From positions 1 to 36,780 of the forward strand of contig JANQRC010000016.1 in assembly GCA_028284745.1 (NCBI GenBank): 36,780 nt of DNA, read 5' to 3'. Origin of the DNA: Flavobacteriaceae bacterium. Its GTDB lineage: Bacteria > Bacteroidota > Bacteroidia > Flavobacteriales > Flavobacteriaceae. Below, one piece after another: positions 8,708 through 16,933 of this stretch. Each line of letters opens with the position of its first letter. Position 1 is the stretch's first letter. Position numbers and translations under genes: made by a program. Under the pieces are notes generated by a model that made no database searches, was not told the origin of the DNA, and saw nothing but the letters and a program-made list of their open reading frames with translations.

Positions 8708-9813
8708 TAGAGCAGTTTTTTTATTTCTTCTTCGAAGGCCTCCAAGGTATAATTTCTAGACCATTGCATCGCTGCGTCGGACATTTCTAGACATTTCTCC
8801 TCTTCCTGTACTAAAGATAAAACACCATCTACAGTTTCTTGCAGGTCATACGAAATAATACCGCGTTCTCCATCGCCTAGCATATAGGGAACACATGAAA
8901 CTGGAGATGCAATTGGGATAGCACCCCAAAACATGGATTCTGCCACTGCCTTTGGCCAACCTTCTGACTTGGACATCAAGAAAAGGAAATGTGTCTCTCG
9001 GTAGGCCTTCTTTACTATACCATGGTCTTGGTTGCCGTGTAAGATGATATGGCCTTTTAGTGAATGCTGCTTGATGTAGTCTTCAATTGATGCACGTTCT
9101 GGGCCATCTCCATAGATATTCAACCGTGCCTGCAAACCTTTGTCTAACAATGCTTTGACAACCTGGCAAGCCAGCAGCGGTCTTTTGCCTTCGGCCAATG
9201 CACCCACAAACATGAAGTTGAATGGCGCGTTAAACGAACGTCCTCGCACCACTTCTTTCTCCTCTTGTTTGTAGGTCGCTGTAAAAAATGGAAGTATGTT
9301 CTTGTTTTGGTTGTCCCATTTCCCATAGACCAGCACATTGATGTTCTTGGTCAAAAATGTACTTCGCAAGATACGTCTTTGCAACCTGTAGCTGATCGGT
9401 TGCTTGCTATTTGGGTCCCAATTGCCCGCGTACTTGGCCGTTTTCACCTTATTTGGAAAAAAGATCTGCACCAAGCATCCTAAAAGCCCAATATTGCCCG
9501 GGCACCGCAAATGAATATGATCTGCCCACCTACATGCCCTTGTCAAGATGACCATGTTTCGCACACTGTCGATCACTGCCCTTGTTGCTTTCAAAGGACT
9601 TGTAGCTTCGATATATGAAAGGTTGAACAAGGTGATATCTTGCTTATCAAAGGGCTCGGTCAACACTTCATAAGGATAGGTAATAGGTGAAGCAATGGCT
9701 ATTTCTTCTGCATATTTGAACCAGATGTTCATCTCCTTCACATAAGGCGCATAGGCTTCAAGGCCATTTTCAGTACGAAATGTCGGGGCGTTTGTAATGA
9801 CCAGGAATCGCAT
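8707..9813 (-). CDS. GT4-like glycosyltransferase
   Basis: A 368-residue GT-B protein. The N-terminal domain is less typical than in the other GT4 proteins here: 'MRFLVITNAPTFRTENG' and 'IHLRCPGNIGLLG'. The C-terminal half is clearly family 4, with 'FNFMFVGALAEGKRP' near 196-210, 'LNIYGDGPER' near 233-242, and the E-x7-E signature 'EGWPKAVAE'. A retaining transfer from a nucleotide sugar in the cytoplasm is expected. Its ATG overlaps the stop of the serine-acetyltransferase-like gene (TAATG), and its stop overlaps the GT39-like start in the same way. No membrane helix is seen. Substrate is unknown. Confidence 0.82.
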   Translation of the reverse strand: MRFLVITNAPTFRTENGLEAYAPYVKEMNIWFKYAEEIAIASPITYPYEVLTEPFDKQDITLFNLSYIEATSPLKATRAVIDSVRNMVILTRACRWADHIHLRCPGNIGLLGCLVQIFFPNKVKTAKYAGNWDPNSKQPISYRLQRRILRSTFLTKNINVLVYGKWDNQNKNILPFFTATYKQEEKEVVRGRSFNAPFNFMFVGALAEGKRPLLACQVVKALLDKGLQARLNIYGDGPERASIEDYIKQHSLKGHIILHGNQDHGIVKKAYRETHFLFLMSKSEGWPKAVAESMFWGAIPIASPVSCVPYMLGDGERGIISYDLQETVDGVLSLVQEEEKCLEMSDAAMQWSRNYTLEAFEEEIKKLL

Positions 9814-10358
9814 TATATATAGCCTTCAGAATTTTTATCACTTATCTTTCTTGCAGGAACACCTAGCACTGTAACATTGTCTTCTACATTATCAGTGACC
9901 AATGAATTGGCTCCTATCACAACATTATCACCTATGTTTATCTTGCCAGCTATGGTAGCATTTGCTCCCATGTACACATTGTTGCCAATAACAGGTACTC
10001 CACGACGTTCTCCTTGGCCGCTGACACCAATAGTAACTCCTTGTGAGATATTGCAATTCTCACCAATGACAGCATTCGCATTTATGATGATGCCGCCAAA
10101 ATGCCCTATGTAGAACCTTTTTCCAATGGTAGCTGTATACGGAAGCTGAATACCTGTCACGACTTCTATCCACTTTTGTTGAATGACAGCAAAGAACAGC
10201 AATATGCGCTTAACAAAACTAGGTAGTTTGGATCGATACACCTTATTCGCCCATCTGTAAACAAACAGTGCCCACAAGCCTTGCTGCGTGACCAGCAGCA
10301 TAAAAGTGGCCTTCCCGCTGTAGTGCTTGTATTTTTGTATGTCGCTTCTAAAACTCAA
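9813..10358 (-). CDS. Serine acetyltransferase-like hexapeptide acyltransferase
   Basis: A 181-residue protein with a left-handed beta-helix of hexapeptide repeats from about residue 75 to 165, ending 'NVTVLGVPARKI'. 'IGHFGGIIINANAVIGEN' and 'SQGVTIG' resemble the CysE active-site turn, where the His is catalytic. It is much shorter than true CysE (about 270 residues) and lacks the long N-terminal helical domain. The N-terminal ~70 residues contain hydrophobic segments that may bind membrane. In a glycan locus this type usually O-acetylates a sugar; serine acetylation is unlikely. The start is TTG at 10358, immediately after the TAG of the previous gene; the next ATG (residue 20) would remove only the first helix, so the start is not certain. 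The stop overlaps the next start as TAATG. Confidence 0.75.
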   Translation of the reverse strand: MSFRSDIQKYKHYSGKATFMLLVTQQGLWALFVYRWANKVYRSKLPSFVKRILLFFAVIQQKWIEVVTGIQLPYTATIGKRFYIGHFGGIIINANAVIGENCNISQGVTIGVSGQGERRGVPVIGNNVYMGANATIAGKINIGDNVVIGANSLVTDNVEDNVTVLGVPARKISDKNSEGYI

Positions 10359-11354
10359 CTAGCTATGTCTGGGTTTATTTACTAGTAAACTAAGCCAACC
10401 TACAATTCTGCCAAAGGATTCTGTCATGGCTTCGTAACGCTTAGGTCCTGTAATGGCATTTAGGATTCTTACAAACGTAAGCAAAAGTGCTGTTAGATTC
10501 CACTTTGATCTATGCAAAAGGTTTGGATTCGGGTACTTGATCCGCCAAACGTACCAGCCATTCCTAATGACCATCTTTCCATACGTGTACTTGTTTGGTC
10601 GCCCGGCTGCATTGTGATGGTGTGTGCATCGTGCACTTGTATTCACATACAGTTTACCTTTTTTGGCAAGCCTTAGGCAAAAATCAGCGTCTTCATATAA
10701 TCCGTAGCCATCAAAGTAATGTGAAAATGCCTGTTCGTCAAAAATACTCCTTCTGTAGCTCGACACACCTCCCATGAACATTTCTACCTCATATATTTTG
10801 TTTGAAGGTGGTAAGAAGCCAACGGGTCTTCCATGTGAAGCTTCTGGCATATATCCCGGTGGCGAATTGTCGATGAGGCCTAATCGCTTTCGCAATACAT
10901 ACCGAGAACCTTCAGGTCGAACAAAACCGTCTAAGACAAAATGCCCAAGGTCGGGGGTTTGACCTTCCAACGGTTGCCAATTCACCTCGTTGGTGATGTA
11001 TCCACCAACGGCAACAGCATCGGGGTATTTGGTATAGGTGTCGATCAATTGTTGAAAATAGCCTTCCTCTAAAATAATGTCATCGTCCAAAAAACAGATG
11101 ACATCAGCATTTGGATCTGCTTTAGAGATTCCGATGTTCCGTTGCTTGGTCAATCCGCGATCCTTATCATCAACCAGGAAATAGTTCAAGTTCTCAAAGT
11201 TGTTCTCTTGGAGTATTTGAGATGTACGTCGGTCGTGCGAGGCATCGATCACCCATATCTCGTCAGGGTATACATACTGCTTCTCGACAGAACGCATCAG
11301 GTCTGACACAGCCTGTGGTCTCATATAAGTACATATGATCAAAGAGAACTTCAT
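10359..11354 (-). CDS. GT2 family glycosyltransferase
   Basis: A 331-residue GT-A protein. It begins 'MKFSLIICTYMRPQAV'. 'IWVIDASHD' near 33-41 is the first Asp region, 'TKQRNIGI' follows near 69-76, and 'VICFLDDDIIL' contains the DDD metal-binding motif near 87-89. 'GGVSSYRRSIF' near 194-204 and 'GYGLYEDADFCLRL' near 216-229 give the catalytic ED region. It should act as an inverting transferase in the cytoplasm, using a nucleotide sugar. A hydrophobic patch 'LTALLLTFVRILNAI' near the C-terminus may touch the membrane. It overlaps the upstream GT2 gene as ATGA, and its TAG is followed at once by the TTG start of the acyltransferase gene. Confidence 0.83.
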   Translation of the reverse strand: MKFSLIICTYMRPQAVSDLMRSVEKQYVYPDEIWVIDASHDRRTSQILQENNFENLNYFLVDDKDRGLTKQRNIGISKADPNADVICFLDDDIILEEGYFQQLIDTYTKYPDAVAVGGYITNEVNWQPLEGQTPDLGHFVLDGFVRPEGSRYVLRKRLGLIDNSPPGYMPEASHGRPVGFLPPSNKIYEVEMFMGGVSSYRRSIFDEQAFSHYFDGYGLYEDADFCLRLAKKGKLYVNTSARCTHHHNAAGRPNKYTYGKMVIRNGWYVWRIKYPNPNLLHRSKWNLTALLLTFVRILNAITGPKRYEAMTESFGRIVGWLSLLVNKPRHS

Positions 11355-12889
11355 ACGGTTGTTGCTAGTTTTCTCGCCCAGTATTCAGATACCTTCCACC
11401 TTTTCATAAAGCGCCGGTAATATCTGATGGGATTCTTGAACTCTTGCTGCCTGTAAAACTTGATCAGTAGGATGGTCTTGTACCCTAAGAGCTGTTTTTT
11501 TGTAGTATGCCTATGACGGTACAACATCAGCGTTGGTGAAGGCTTGGGCAGTACTTGCTCACTTTCCCAAGGAAATTGGTGACTTGTTCGAAAGCCTCCG
11601 ACAGGCGCCTTCAGGTGTGTGATGGTCTCTTTGGGAAAATATAGGACATCAGCACCTGTGTTTCGCAATTGCATGCCAAAATCGATATCTTCCCCAAAAC
11701 CGTGCTCATAGGCCAGGTCGAATCTTAGTTGCTTCAACATATCGCTATGAACAACGCTACATCCCGAACCAAACGTAGGCCATTGTATGACCTCAAAGGA
11801 GGTTTGCTCATCATGTTCCCTGAGGCAGCTAATGGTCAATGCTCTCTCACCATACTGGTGTAAGGTCGCTAGTGACCTCTCTAGCAGGTCTTCTTTAAAT
11901 CGAATGTCGTCATCTGCCAAGAAAGCCCAATTAGACGTAATCTCTTCGATCGCCATGTTTCTGGCATTGCACGCACCCGTTGTATGTGTGAATAGGTGTT
12001 TTACGCGAAAGGGCCATGACTCGGATTCCAAGTAGTCTAGCTCTGATGTACTTTCGGGTTCGGGGTTTTGCTCAACAATGATCACACTATTGGGCAGAAC
12101 GGTCTGTATCGACAGGTCTCTTAATACATCATAGAGGTATTTTTTCCGCCCAAGTGTAGGTATGACAACATCGATGGTTTGGCCAGAAACTTTTTCTGGA
12201 TGCTTGGACACTAGGGAAAGCTCAGGTCTTACGATTCGCTTCGCATAGAAAAGACTCTTCAGGAAACTCCACAGAACGATTCTTTTTTCGTGAACCATCT
12301 TGTTGAGAAAAAGTAGGGTCGCCCAGTTTGCTTTGTAGTGGTTCCTCACAAATCGGAATAGTTTCGAATTCGAGGCTCTTTCAGTGTTCGTAGCTGGTGC
12401 ATTCGATTTTAACAATGTGGGAGCAGAATAGCAACATAACCCTGATGGCATTCCTACCTTGGCCATGGAACACAAGAAGTAGCCCAATCCTCTTTGCTTT
12501 TCAATTGTATTGAATTTCCTCAAAATGTTAGCCTTGACCACACCAATGTCGGCACTCATCAACCATGTTGGATATCTTACTTCCTTATTCACCTGTATGA
12601 ACGGAGAATCCTCTACGTACCCAATGTCATCAGAAAAATAGCTGCTCTGCGCACTGTATGAGAATAGCATGCAGTCATGAAGGAACAAGCGGTCGATCTC
12701 TTCAACATCCACATGATCGTACAATGCCTCATCAAACCAACCAATGATACGGTCAGGAAAACGCTCTGCCAGTTGACAAAGTGTCGTGGCAAGCGTCTCA
12801 GAGGTATCAACACTGACCTCATGCTCGTTCTTTGCCATATCAATGACCTTGACCAGAGATTTGCCGCTATTGTGAATCATGGCGATCAT
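11351..12889 (-). CDS. Two-domain GT2 glycosyltransferase with unrecognised N-terminal domain
   Basis: At 512 residues this is nearly twice a normal GT2. The C-terminal half (from about 237) is a full GT-A domain: 'IDVVIPTLGRKKYLYDVL', 'NARNMAIEEI', 'WAFLADDDIRF' with the DDD motif, and 'YEHGFGEDIDFGMQL' as the catalytic region. The N-terminal ~230 residues have no motif I can assign with confidence. They read somewhat like a degenerate GT-A domain ('RIIGWFDEAL', 'PTWLMSADIGVVKANIL', 'GLCCYSAPTLLKS'), so a pseudo-transferase or acceptor-binding domain is possible (inference). It overlaps the GT4 gene upstream by ATGA and the GT2 gene downstream by ATGA. Start ATG at 12889; a second ATG three codons later is possible. 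It may carry two activities. Confidence 0.75.
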   Translation of the reverse strand: MIAMIHNSGKSLVKVIDMAKNEHEVSVDTSETLATTLCQLAERFPDRIIGWFDEALYDHVDVEEIDRLFLHDCMLFSYSAQSSYFSDDIGYVEDSPFIQVNKEVRYPTWLMSADIGVVKANILRKFNTIEKQRGLGYFLCSMAKVGMPSGLCCYSAPTLLKSNAPATNTERASNSKLFRFVRNHYKANWATLLFLNKMVHEKRIVLWSFLKSLFYAKRIVRPELSLVSKHPEKVSGQTIDVVIPTLGRKKYLYDVLRDLSIQTVLPNSVIIVEQNPEPESTSELDYLESESWPFRVKHLFTHTTGACNARNMAIEEITSNWAFLADDDIRFKEDLLERSLATLHQYGERALTISCLREHDEQTSFEVIQWPTFGSGCSVVHSDMLKQLRFDLAYEHGFGEDIDFGMQLRNTGADVLYFPKETITHLKAPVGGFRTSHQFPWESEQVLPKPSPTLMLYRHRHTTKKQLLGYKTILLIKFYRQQEFKNPIRYYRRFMKRWKVSEYWARKLATTV

Positions 12890-14100
12890 GGCAGCAACGA
12901 TTTAAAGAAGTCAACATAGATATCGGCAATGGCGCTTATGTCGTAGTGTTCTTCTACCCTAGCCCTGGCGTGCATACCCAAGCTAGTTGCTTTTTCAGGA
13001 TTCTTTAGAATTGCCAGGATAGCAGCTGCACATGCAGCTACATCGTTCGGGTCGACAAGAATACCGTTCTTCCCGTCTTCGATCATCTCTTGAGCCCATC
13101 CATAGTTGGAGTTCACAACAGGCCTTCCCATCGCCATCGCTTCGACCGTAACCATACCAAATGTCTCTGCCATTGTGGGAAACACGCAAACACTCGATGC
13201 TGCAATGAGGCCTTTTATTTCTGCATAAGGAACCTTCCCAAGATAGGTGACATTCTTTTTGGCACTATCGGAAAGCAATGTGTTCATCATTTGCCATGTA
13301 GATGAATTTCCACTTAGTGCATCTGGCGAATCACTACCGGCAACTAGCAGACGAACCTCACTGTCTTGCTTATGCAATTCATTGAATATCTTGGCCAAGG
13401 CCAATGCTCCCTTCTTACGGACCACAGTACCAAAATTCAAGATCTGATGTTTTTGGGACATCTCTTCTTCTATGTTGAAGTTGTCTAAAAACAGACCGTT
13501 AGGTATCACTGCTGAACGTTTTTTTTGAATCGAGGGGAAAAGTTCCAGCGTTTTGTCTAACGTGAATTGTGTAGGTGAAGAAATCGCATCTGCCTGGCGG
13601 ATCGCCTTTGCTTCGAAGAGACGGTTCTTTCTTTTTTGTGGTCTTCCCTCGATATGGCAAAAGTAGGTGTCGCTTCCATGAAGGCGGAGCACCAACGGCA
13701 CTTTAAATCTCATAAAGGCTGTGATCCCTGTCCAATCGGGAGCTTCAAGAATCCCTATGTTGTATTCGTCAATGAATTTGGCAACTTTCTTCTGGATGTG
13801 CTTGCGATGAAAATACCATCCCAAGGCACTGTATTGTCGCTTTCTTATCGTAATGACCCGTATTCCTTGATCTGTAAAAACATCCTCTTTTTCCTGGCCG
13901 TAGGCTATTACCGTGACTTGGATCCCTTTTTTTACAAATGCCAATGCCAGGTTGTAGATACTTGTGCCTATTCCGGCACTGTGCTTTATGCCGGGAGCTG
14001 GATATTCTGGTGTGATATAAGCTATATGTATGGATCGGTCTTCATGAACGATACTTGATGATATCGGTTTCTCCTTCAAGGGCTCTTGACTAGTCTCCAT
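12886..14100 (-). CDS. GT4 family glycosyltransferase
   Basis: A 404-residue GT-B protein with an N-terminal acceptor domain ('IHIAYITPEYPAPGIKHSAG' near 24-43, and 'LRLHGSDTYFCHIEGR' near 137-152). The C-terminal donor domain has 'QILNFGTVVRKKGAL', 'VRLLVAGSD' and the E-x7-E signature 'ETFGMVTVE' followed by 'AMAMGRPVVNSNYG'. It is a typical retaining family 4 enzyme of O-antigen loci. The ATG at 14100 overlaps the 3' end of the WecE-like gene by 11 bases. The first ~22 residues are polar and poorly conserved-looking, so a slightly later start cannot be excluded, but no better one is seen. Sugar specificity is unknown. Confidence 0.85.
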   Translation of the reverse strand: METSQEPLKEKPISSSIVHEDRSIHIAYITPEYPAPGIKHSAGIGTSIYNLALAFVKKGIQVTVIAYGQEKEDVFTDQGIRVITIRKRQYSALGWYFHRKHIQKKVAKFIDEYNIGILEAPDWTGITAFMRFKVPLVLRLHGSDTYFCHIEGRPQKRKNRLFEAKAIRQADAISSPTQFTLDKTLELFPSIQKKRSAVIPNGLFLDNFNIEEEMSQKHQILNFGTVVRKKGALALAKIFNELHKQDSEVRLLVAGSDSPDALSGNSSTWQMMNTLLSDSAKKNVTYLGKVPYAEIKGLIAASSVCVFPTMAETFGMVTVEAMAMGRPVVNSNYGWAQEMIEDGKNGILVDPNDVAACAAAILAILKNPEKATSLGMHARARVEEHYDISAIADIYVDFFKSLLP

Positions 14101-15211
14101 GTTCTAGTACTTTTTCGTCCACCGTTTCGACATCTAGCTCATAGTACATTGGCAGCCTTAGCAAACAATCGGTAAATCTATCACTGTTCGCAAGTTCTCT
14201 ACCGTCGTGCATGTTCTTGTAAAAGGGGCTGTTATGCAAGCTCAAATAATGAAATACCGCCAAGACCCCTTCTGTCTTCAAGTGGTCTATCAATTTAGAG
14301 CGTTGTGCTCCAGACCTACACACTAGATAGAACATGTGTGCATTATTGGTTGCATATTCGGGAATATGCATTAACTGGATCTCATTGTTGTCGGCCCAGT
14401 CTTGCAAGTTCTCATTAAAATATCGCCAATGGCGCAATCGCTTGCTTTGGATATCTTCGATATTTTCAAGCTGTGCCCACAAGAAGGCTGAAATGATCTC
14501 GGATGGCAAAAAAGACGATCCAAGGTCTACCCAGGTGTATTTGTCAACTTGCCCTCTGAAAAATTGTGCTCTATTTGTTCCTTTCTCCCAGATGACCTCT
14601 GCACGATCAATGAAACGATCGTCATTGATCACCAACATCCCACCTTCGCCAGATATGATATTTTTGGTCTCATGAAAGGAAAACGTGGCCATATGGCCTA
14701 TGGATCCCAATGGAATGCCCTCATAATATGAACAAACCGCTTGGGCAGCGTCTTCAACCACTATGAGGTCATGTCTTTTGGCAAGCTCCATGATAGTGCC
14801 CATATCACATGCCATACCCGCATAGTGCACCACTACTATCATCTTAGTTTTCTCGCTTATCAATCCTTCAATGAGCCCAGCATCGATATTTGGGTGGGTG
14901 CCATATGAATCTGCAAACACTATTTTAGCACCTTGCCTCACAAATGCCAATGCCGTTGACACAAACGTATAGCTAGGGACGATCACCTCATCTCCTTGGC
15001 GGATATTCGCCAAGATCGCGCACATTTCCAAAGCGTCTGTACAACTTGTGGTGAGCAGTGTTTTCTTGAAGCCGAATTTTTCCTCGAAAAAAGTCTGGCA
15101 TCTCTTGGTATACTGACCATTGCCAGAGATCTTACCACTCTTTACAGCGTCTTCAATATATTGTGTCTCTTTGCCGGTGAGATAAGGTTTATTGAATGGG
15201 ATCTTTATCAA
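14090..15211 (-). CDS. wecE: dTDP-4-amino-4,6-dideoxygalactose transaminase (WecE/RffA-type)
   Basis: A 373-residue PLP-dependent DegT/DnrJ/EryC1/StrS aminotransferase. The Schiff-base lysine is Lys183 in 'FSFHETKN', the PLP-binding Asp is in 'VVEDAAQ' (about 154), and 'SGEGGMLVIND' follows. The pattern follows enterobacterial WecE closely: 'IPFNKPYL' at the N-terminus, 'LLTTSCTDALEM', 'GDEVIVPSYTFVSTALAFV' and 'VVHYAGMACDM'. WecE converts dTDP-4-keto-6-deoxyglucose to dTDP-Fuc4N with glutamate as amino donor. RmlA/RmlB needed to make the substrate are not in the window. The start is TTG at 15211, which overlaps the TGA of the acyltransferase gene as TTGA; no ATG is available nearby and the N-terminus lines up with WecE. 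The adjacent hexapeptide acyltransferase could acylate the new amino group. Confidence 0.87.
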   Translation of the reverse strand: MIKIPFNKPYLTGKETQYIEDAVKSGKISGNGQYTKRCQTFFEEKFGFKKTLLTTSCTDALEMCAILANIRQGDEVIVPSYTFVSTALAFVRQGAKIVFADSYGTHPNIDAGLIEGLISEKTKMIVVVHYAGMACDMGTIMELAKRHDLIVVEDAAQAVCSYYEGIPLGSIGHMATFSFHETKNIISGEGGMLVINDDRFIDRAEVIWEKGTNRAQFFRGQVDKYTWVDLGSSFLPSEIISAFLWAQLENIEDIQSKRLRHWRYFNENLQDWADNNEIQLMHIPEYATNNAHMFYLVCRSGAQRSKLIDHLKTEGVLAVFHYLSLHNSPFYKNMHDGRELANSDRFTDCLLRLPMYYELDVETVDEKVLEHGD

Positions 15212-15996
15212 AACGGGGTGAATTTAGCTTTCTCTGGAAGTAAGAATTTCATGAAGGCAATCTCAGGGTCACTACCTTTCTTTGTGTATCTTCTCGAAGA
15301 GGTCACAAAATAGCTGAAGTTGTCATCCTCGACCTCTGCCTCTGTTTCAACAATCCTTATCAGATTTGCATCTACGCCCGACATGGTCAGGTATTGTTTC
15401 ATTTTTTCGGTCTTTTTGGACAAAGGAACCTCTTCAAACTGATATCCTACCTTGTCAGAGATCGATTTGGCAGGTATGCCTGAATAGATCTCATTATACT
15501 TCATGTCCTTTGTCACAACAGAGCCAGCCAATGCCATGGACTTGTCCTCAGCCTTGATCGGAGAGACCAATGTTCTTCCCACGAACCATACATCATTGCC
15601 TATTTCGAGGCTCTTTTCAGATAAAAATCTACACCCTTCCAAAGTATCACCATATTTTATATGGCTCCATAGCTGCGAATGTGCCCCAATGCCACAGTTG
15701 TTGCCGATCACAACACCTCCGATCGAGTCTAAGATCGTGTATTGCCCCATCCAAAGGTTGTGACCAATGTTGCATGGTTTGTATCCATGAATGTTACTTC
15801 CGTGATGGATCTTAGAATAATCTCCTAAAGAAAATTCATCACATAATATTTGTACGTCATGACCAATGTACACATGATCGCCAATGACTATTCTATTTGC
15901 CTTGCCATTCACGCCCCTGATGGTCGCAGTCGGCTCAATATGGGTGCCTTTTCCTATTGAAATTTCTCTTGCTTGAATGTTCTTGAATGTCTCCAT
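15208..15996 (-). CDS. Hexapeptide-repeat acyltransferase with C-terminal extension
   Basis: A 262-residue protein. Residues ~10-185 form a left-handed beta-helix of hexapeptide repeats ('RIVIGDHVYIGHDVQIL', 'IGNNCGIGAHSQLW', 'EIGNDVWFVGR', 'MALAGSVVTKDM'), ending 'YSGIPAKSI', the family's closing motif. The last ~70 residues are a separate, non-repeat extension I do not recognise. Members of this fold transfer acetyl or other acyl groups to amino or hydroxyl groups of nucleotide sugars. It lies immediately upstream of the WecE-like gene (TTGA overlap), so N-acylation of the dTDP-4-amino sugar is the simplest guess (inference), replacing the GNAT-type WecD of enterobacteria. It follows the ArnC-like gene with a one-base gap. 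Possible alternatives are O-acetylation or acylation of another sugar. Confidence 0.75.
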   Translation of the reverse strand: METFKNIQAREISIGKGTHIEPTATIRGVNGKANRIVIGDHVYIGHDVQILCDEFSLGDYSKIHHGSNIHGYKPCNIGHNLWMGQYTILDSIGGVVIGNNCGIGAHSQLWSHIKYGDTLEGCRFLSEKSLEIGNDVWFVGRTLVSPIKAEDKSMALAGSVVTKDMKYNEIYSGIPAKSISDKVGYQFEEVPLSKKTEKMKQYLTMSGVDANLIRIVETEAEVEDDNFSYFVTSSRRYTKKGSDPEIAFMKFLLPEKAKFTPF

Positions 15997-15997
15997 C

Positions 15998-16927
15998 TTA
16001 TTCCAATGTTTCCTTTACTATGTATGTTGGCCTGGATTTTACCTTGTCAAAGATCTTACCGAGATATAGGCCAAGAACTCCAATAGAAAATACGATTATT
16101 CCAGACAGGAACCATATTGACAGTATCAAACTTGTATACCCTTGAACAGATATACCTCCATATAGATAACGAATAAGGTAAAAAAGCCCCACCAGCATGG
16201 ACACAACAGAAATGAACAGACCTAGAGTAATGGTTATCTTTAAGGGCTTGTTTGAAAAAGTTACGATGATATTGAACGCCAATCCAATGAGCTTTCCTAT
16301 TGTATAGGTAGACTTTCCTTCTTTTCTACTACCATGATTCACATCGATAGCGACCTTCTTGAAGCCAACCCATTGGACCATGATCGGAAAGACCTTGACA
16401 TGGTCTCCCATCTTAAGTACTGATCTTATGACATCACGATCATACATCCCAAAGTTGGCGATCGAGCTATCTTGTTCGGTGTTTGTGAAATAAGACAATA
16501 GCCGGTAGAACGACCTTGAGCACATCTTTTTAAAGAAACCGTCTTTTCGAGAGCTTCTTCTAGCCAGTACCATATCGTATCCTTCAGCTGTCTTTTGATG
16601 AAGTTTTGGTATTTCTTCTGGAATATCTTGAAGATCACAGTCCATCACGACGATCCAATTACCCGTAGCTTTCTCTAGACCAGCATGAATGGCATAGTGT
16701 TGACCAAAGTTTCTACTAAGCCTGATCCCTACTATGTTTCTGTTTTTCCCGTGGGCCGTGCATATTTGACCCCAAGAATCATCGGTGCTTCCATCATCTA
16801 CCAATATCAGTTCATAAGATACTTCCATCTTCGTAAAAACAGCATCTAATCTCACAGATAACTCTGTAAGTGTATTTTCGGCCTGATAAACAGGAACTAC
16901 AACCGATATTTCTTTTTTCCCGACCAA
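15998..16927 (-). CDS. Polyprenyl-phosphate glycosyltransferase (ArnC/GtrB-like GT2)
   Basis: A 309-residue protein that matches the ArnC/GtrB/YkcC pattern. It has 'ISVVVPVYQAENTL', 'ELILVDDGSTDDSW' near 39-52, 'IRLSRNFGQHYAIHAGLEKA', 'IVVMDCDLQD' (DxD near 95-97), 'LARRSSRKDGFFKKMCSRSF' and 'ANFGMYDRDVI'. Two C-terminal membrane helices (about 228-258 and 268-298) anchor it. Such enzymes place a sugar on undecaprenyl phosphate for later use in the periplasm by GT-C enzymes. No GtrA-type flippase is seen nearby, but three GT-C-like membrane proteins are in the window. The start is TTG at 16927, three codons after the in-frame TAG of the preceding gene; no ATG or GTG is available before the first motif. 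Confidence 0.83.
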   Translation of the reverse strand: MVGKKEISVVVPVYQAENTLTELSVRLDAVFTKMEVSYELILVDDGSTDDSWGQICTAHGKNRNIVGIRLSRNFGQHYAIHAGLEKATGNWIVVMDCDLQDIPEEIPKLHQKTAEGYDMVLARRSSRKDGFFKKMCSRSFYRLLSYFTNTEQDSSIANFGMYDRDVIRSVLKMGDHVKVFPIMVQWVGFKKVAIDVNHGSRKEGKSTYTIGKLIGLAFNIIVTFSNKPLKITITLGLFISVVSMLVGLFYLIRYLYGGISVQGYTSLILSIWFLSGIIVFSIGVLGLYLGKIFDKVKSRPTYIVKETLE

Positions 16928-16933
16928 GTTGAT

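Noticed and set aside
13636-14058. Plus-strand open frame of 140 codons
   Set aside because: Antisense to the well-supported GT4 gene at 12886-14100; no motif.
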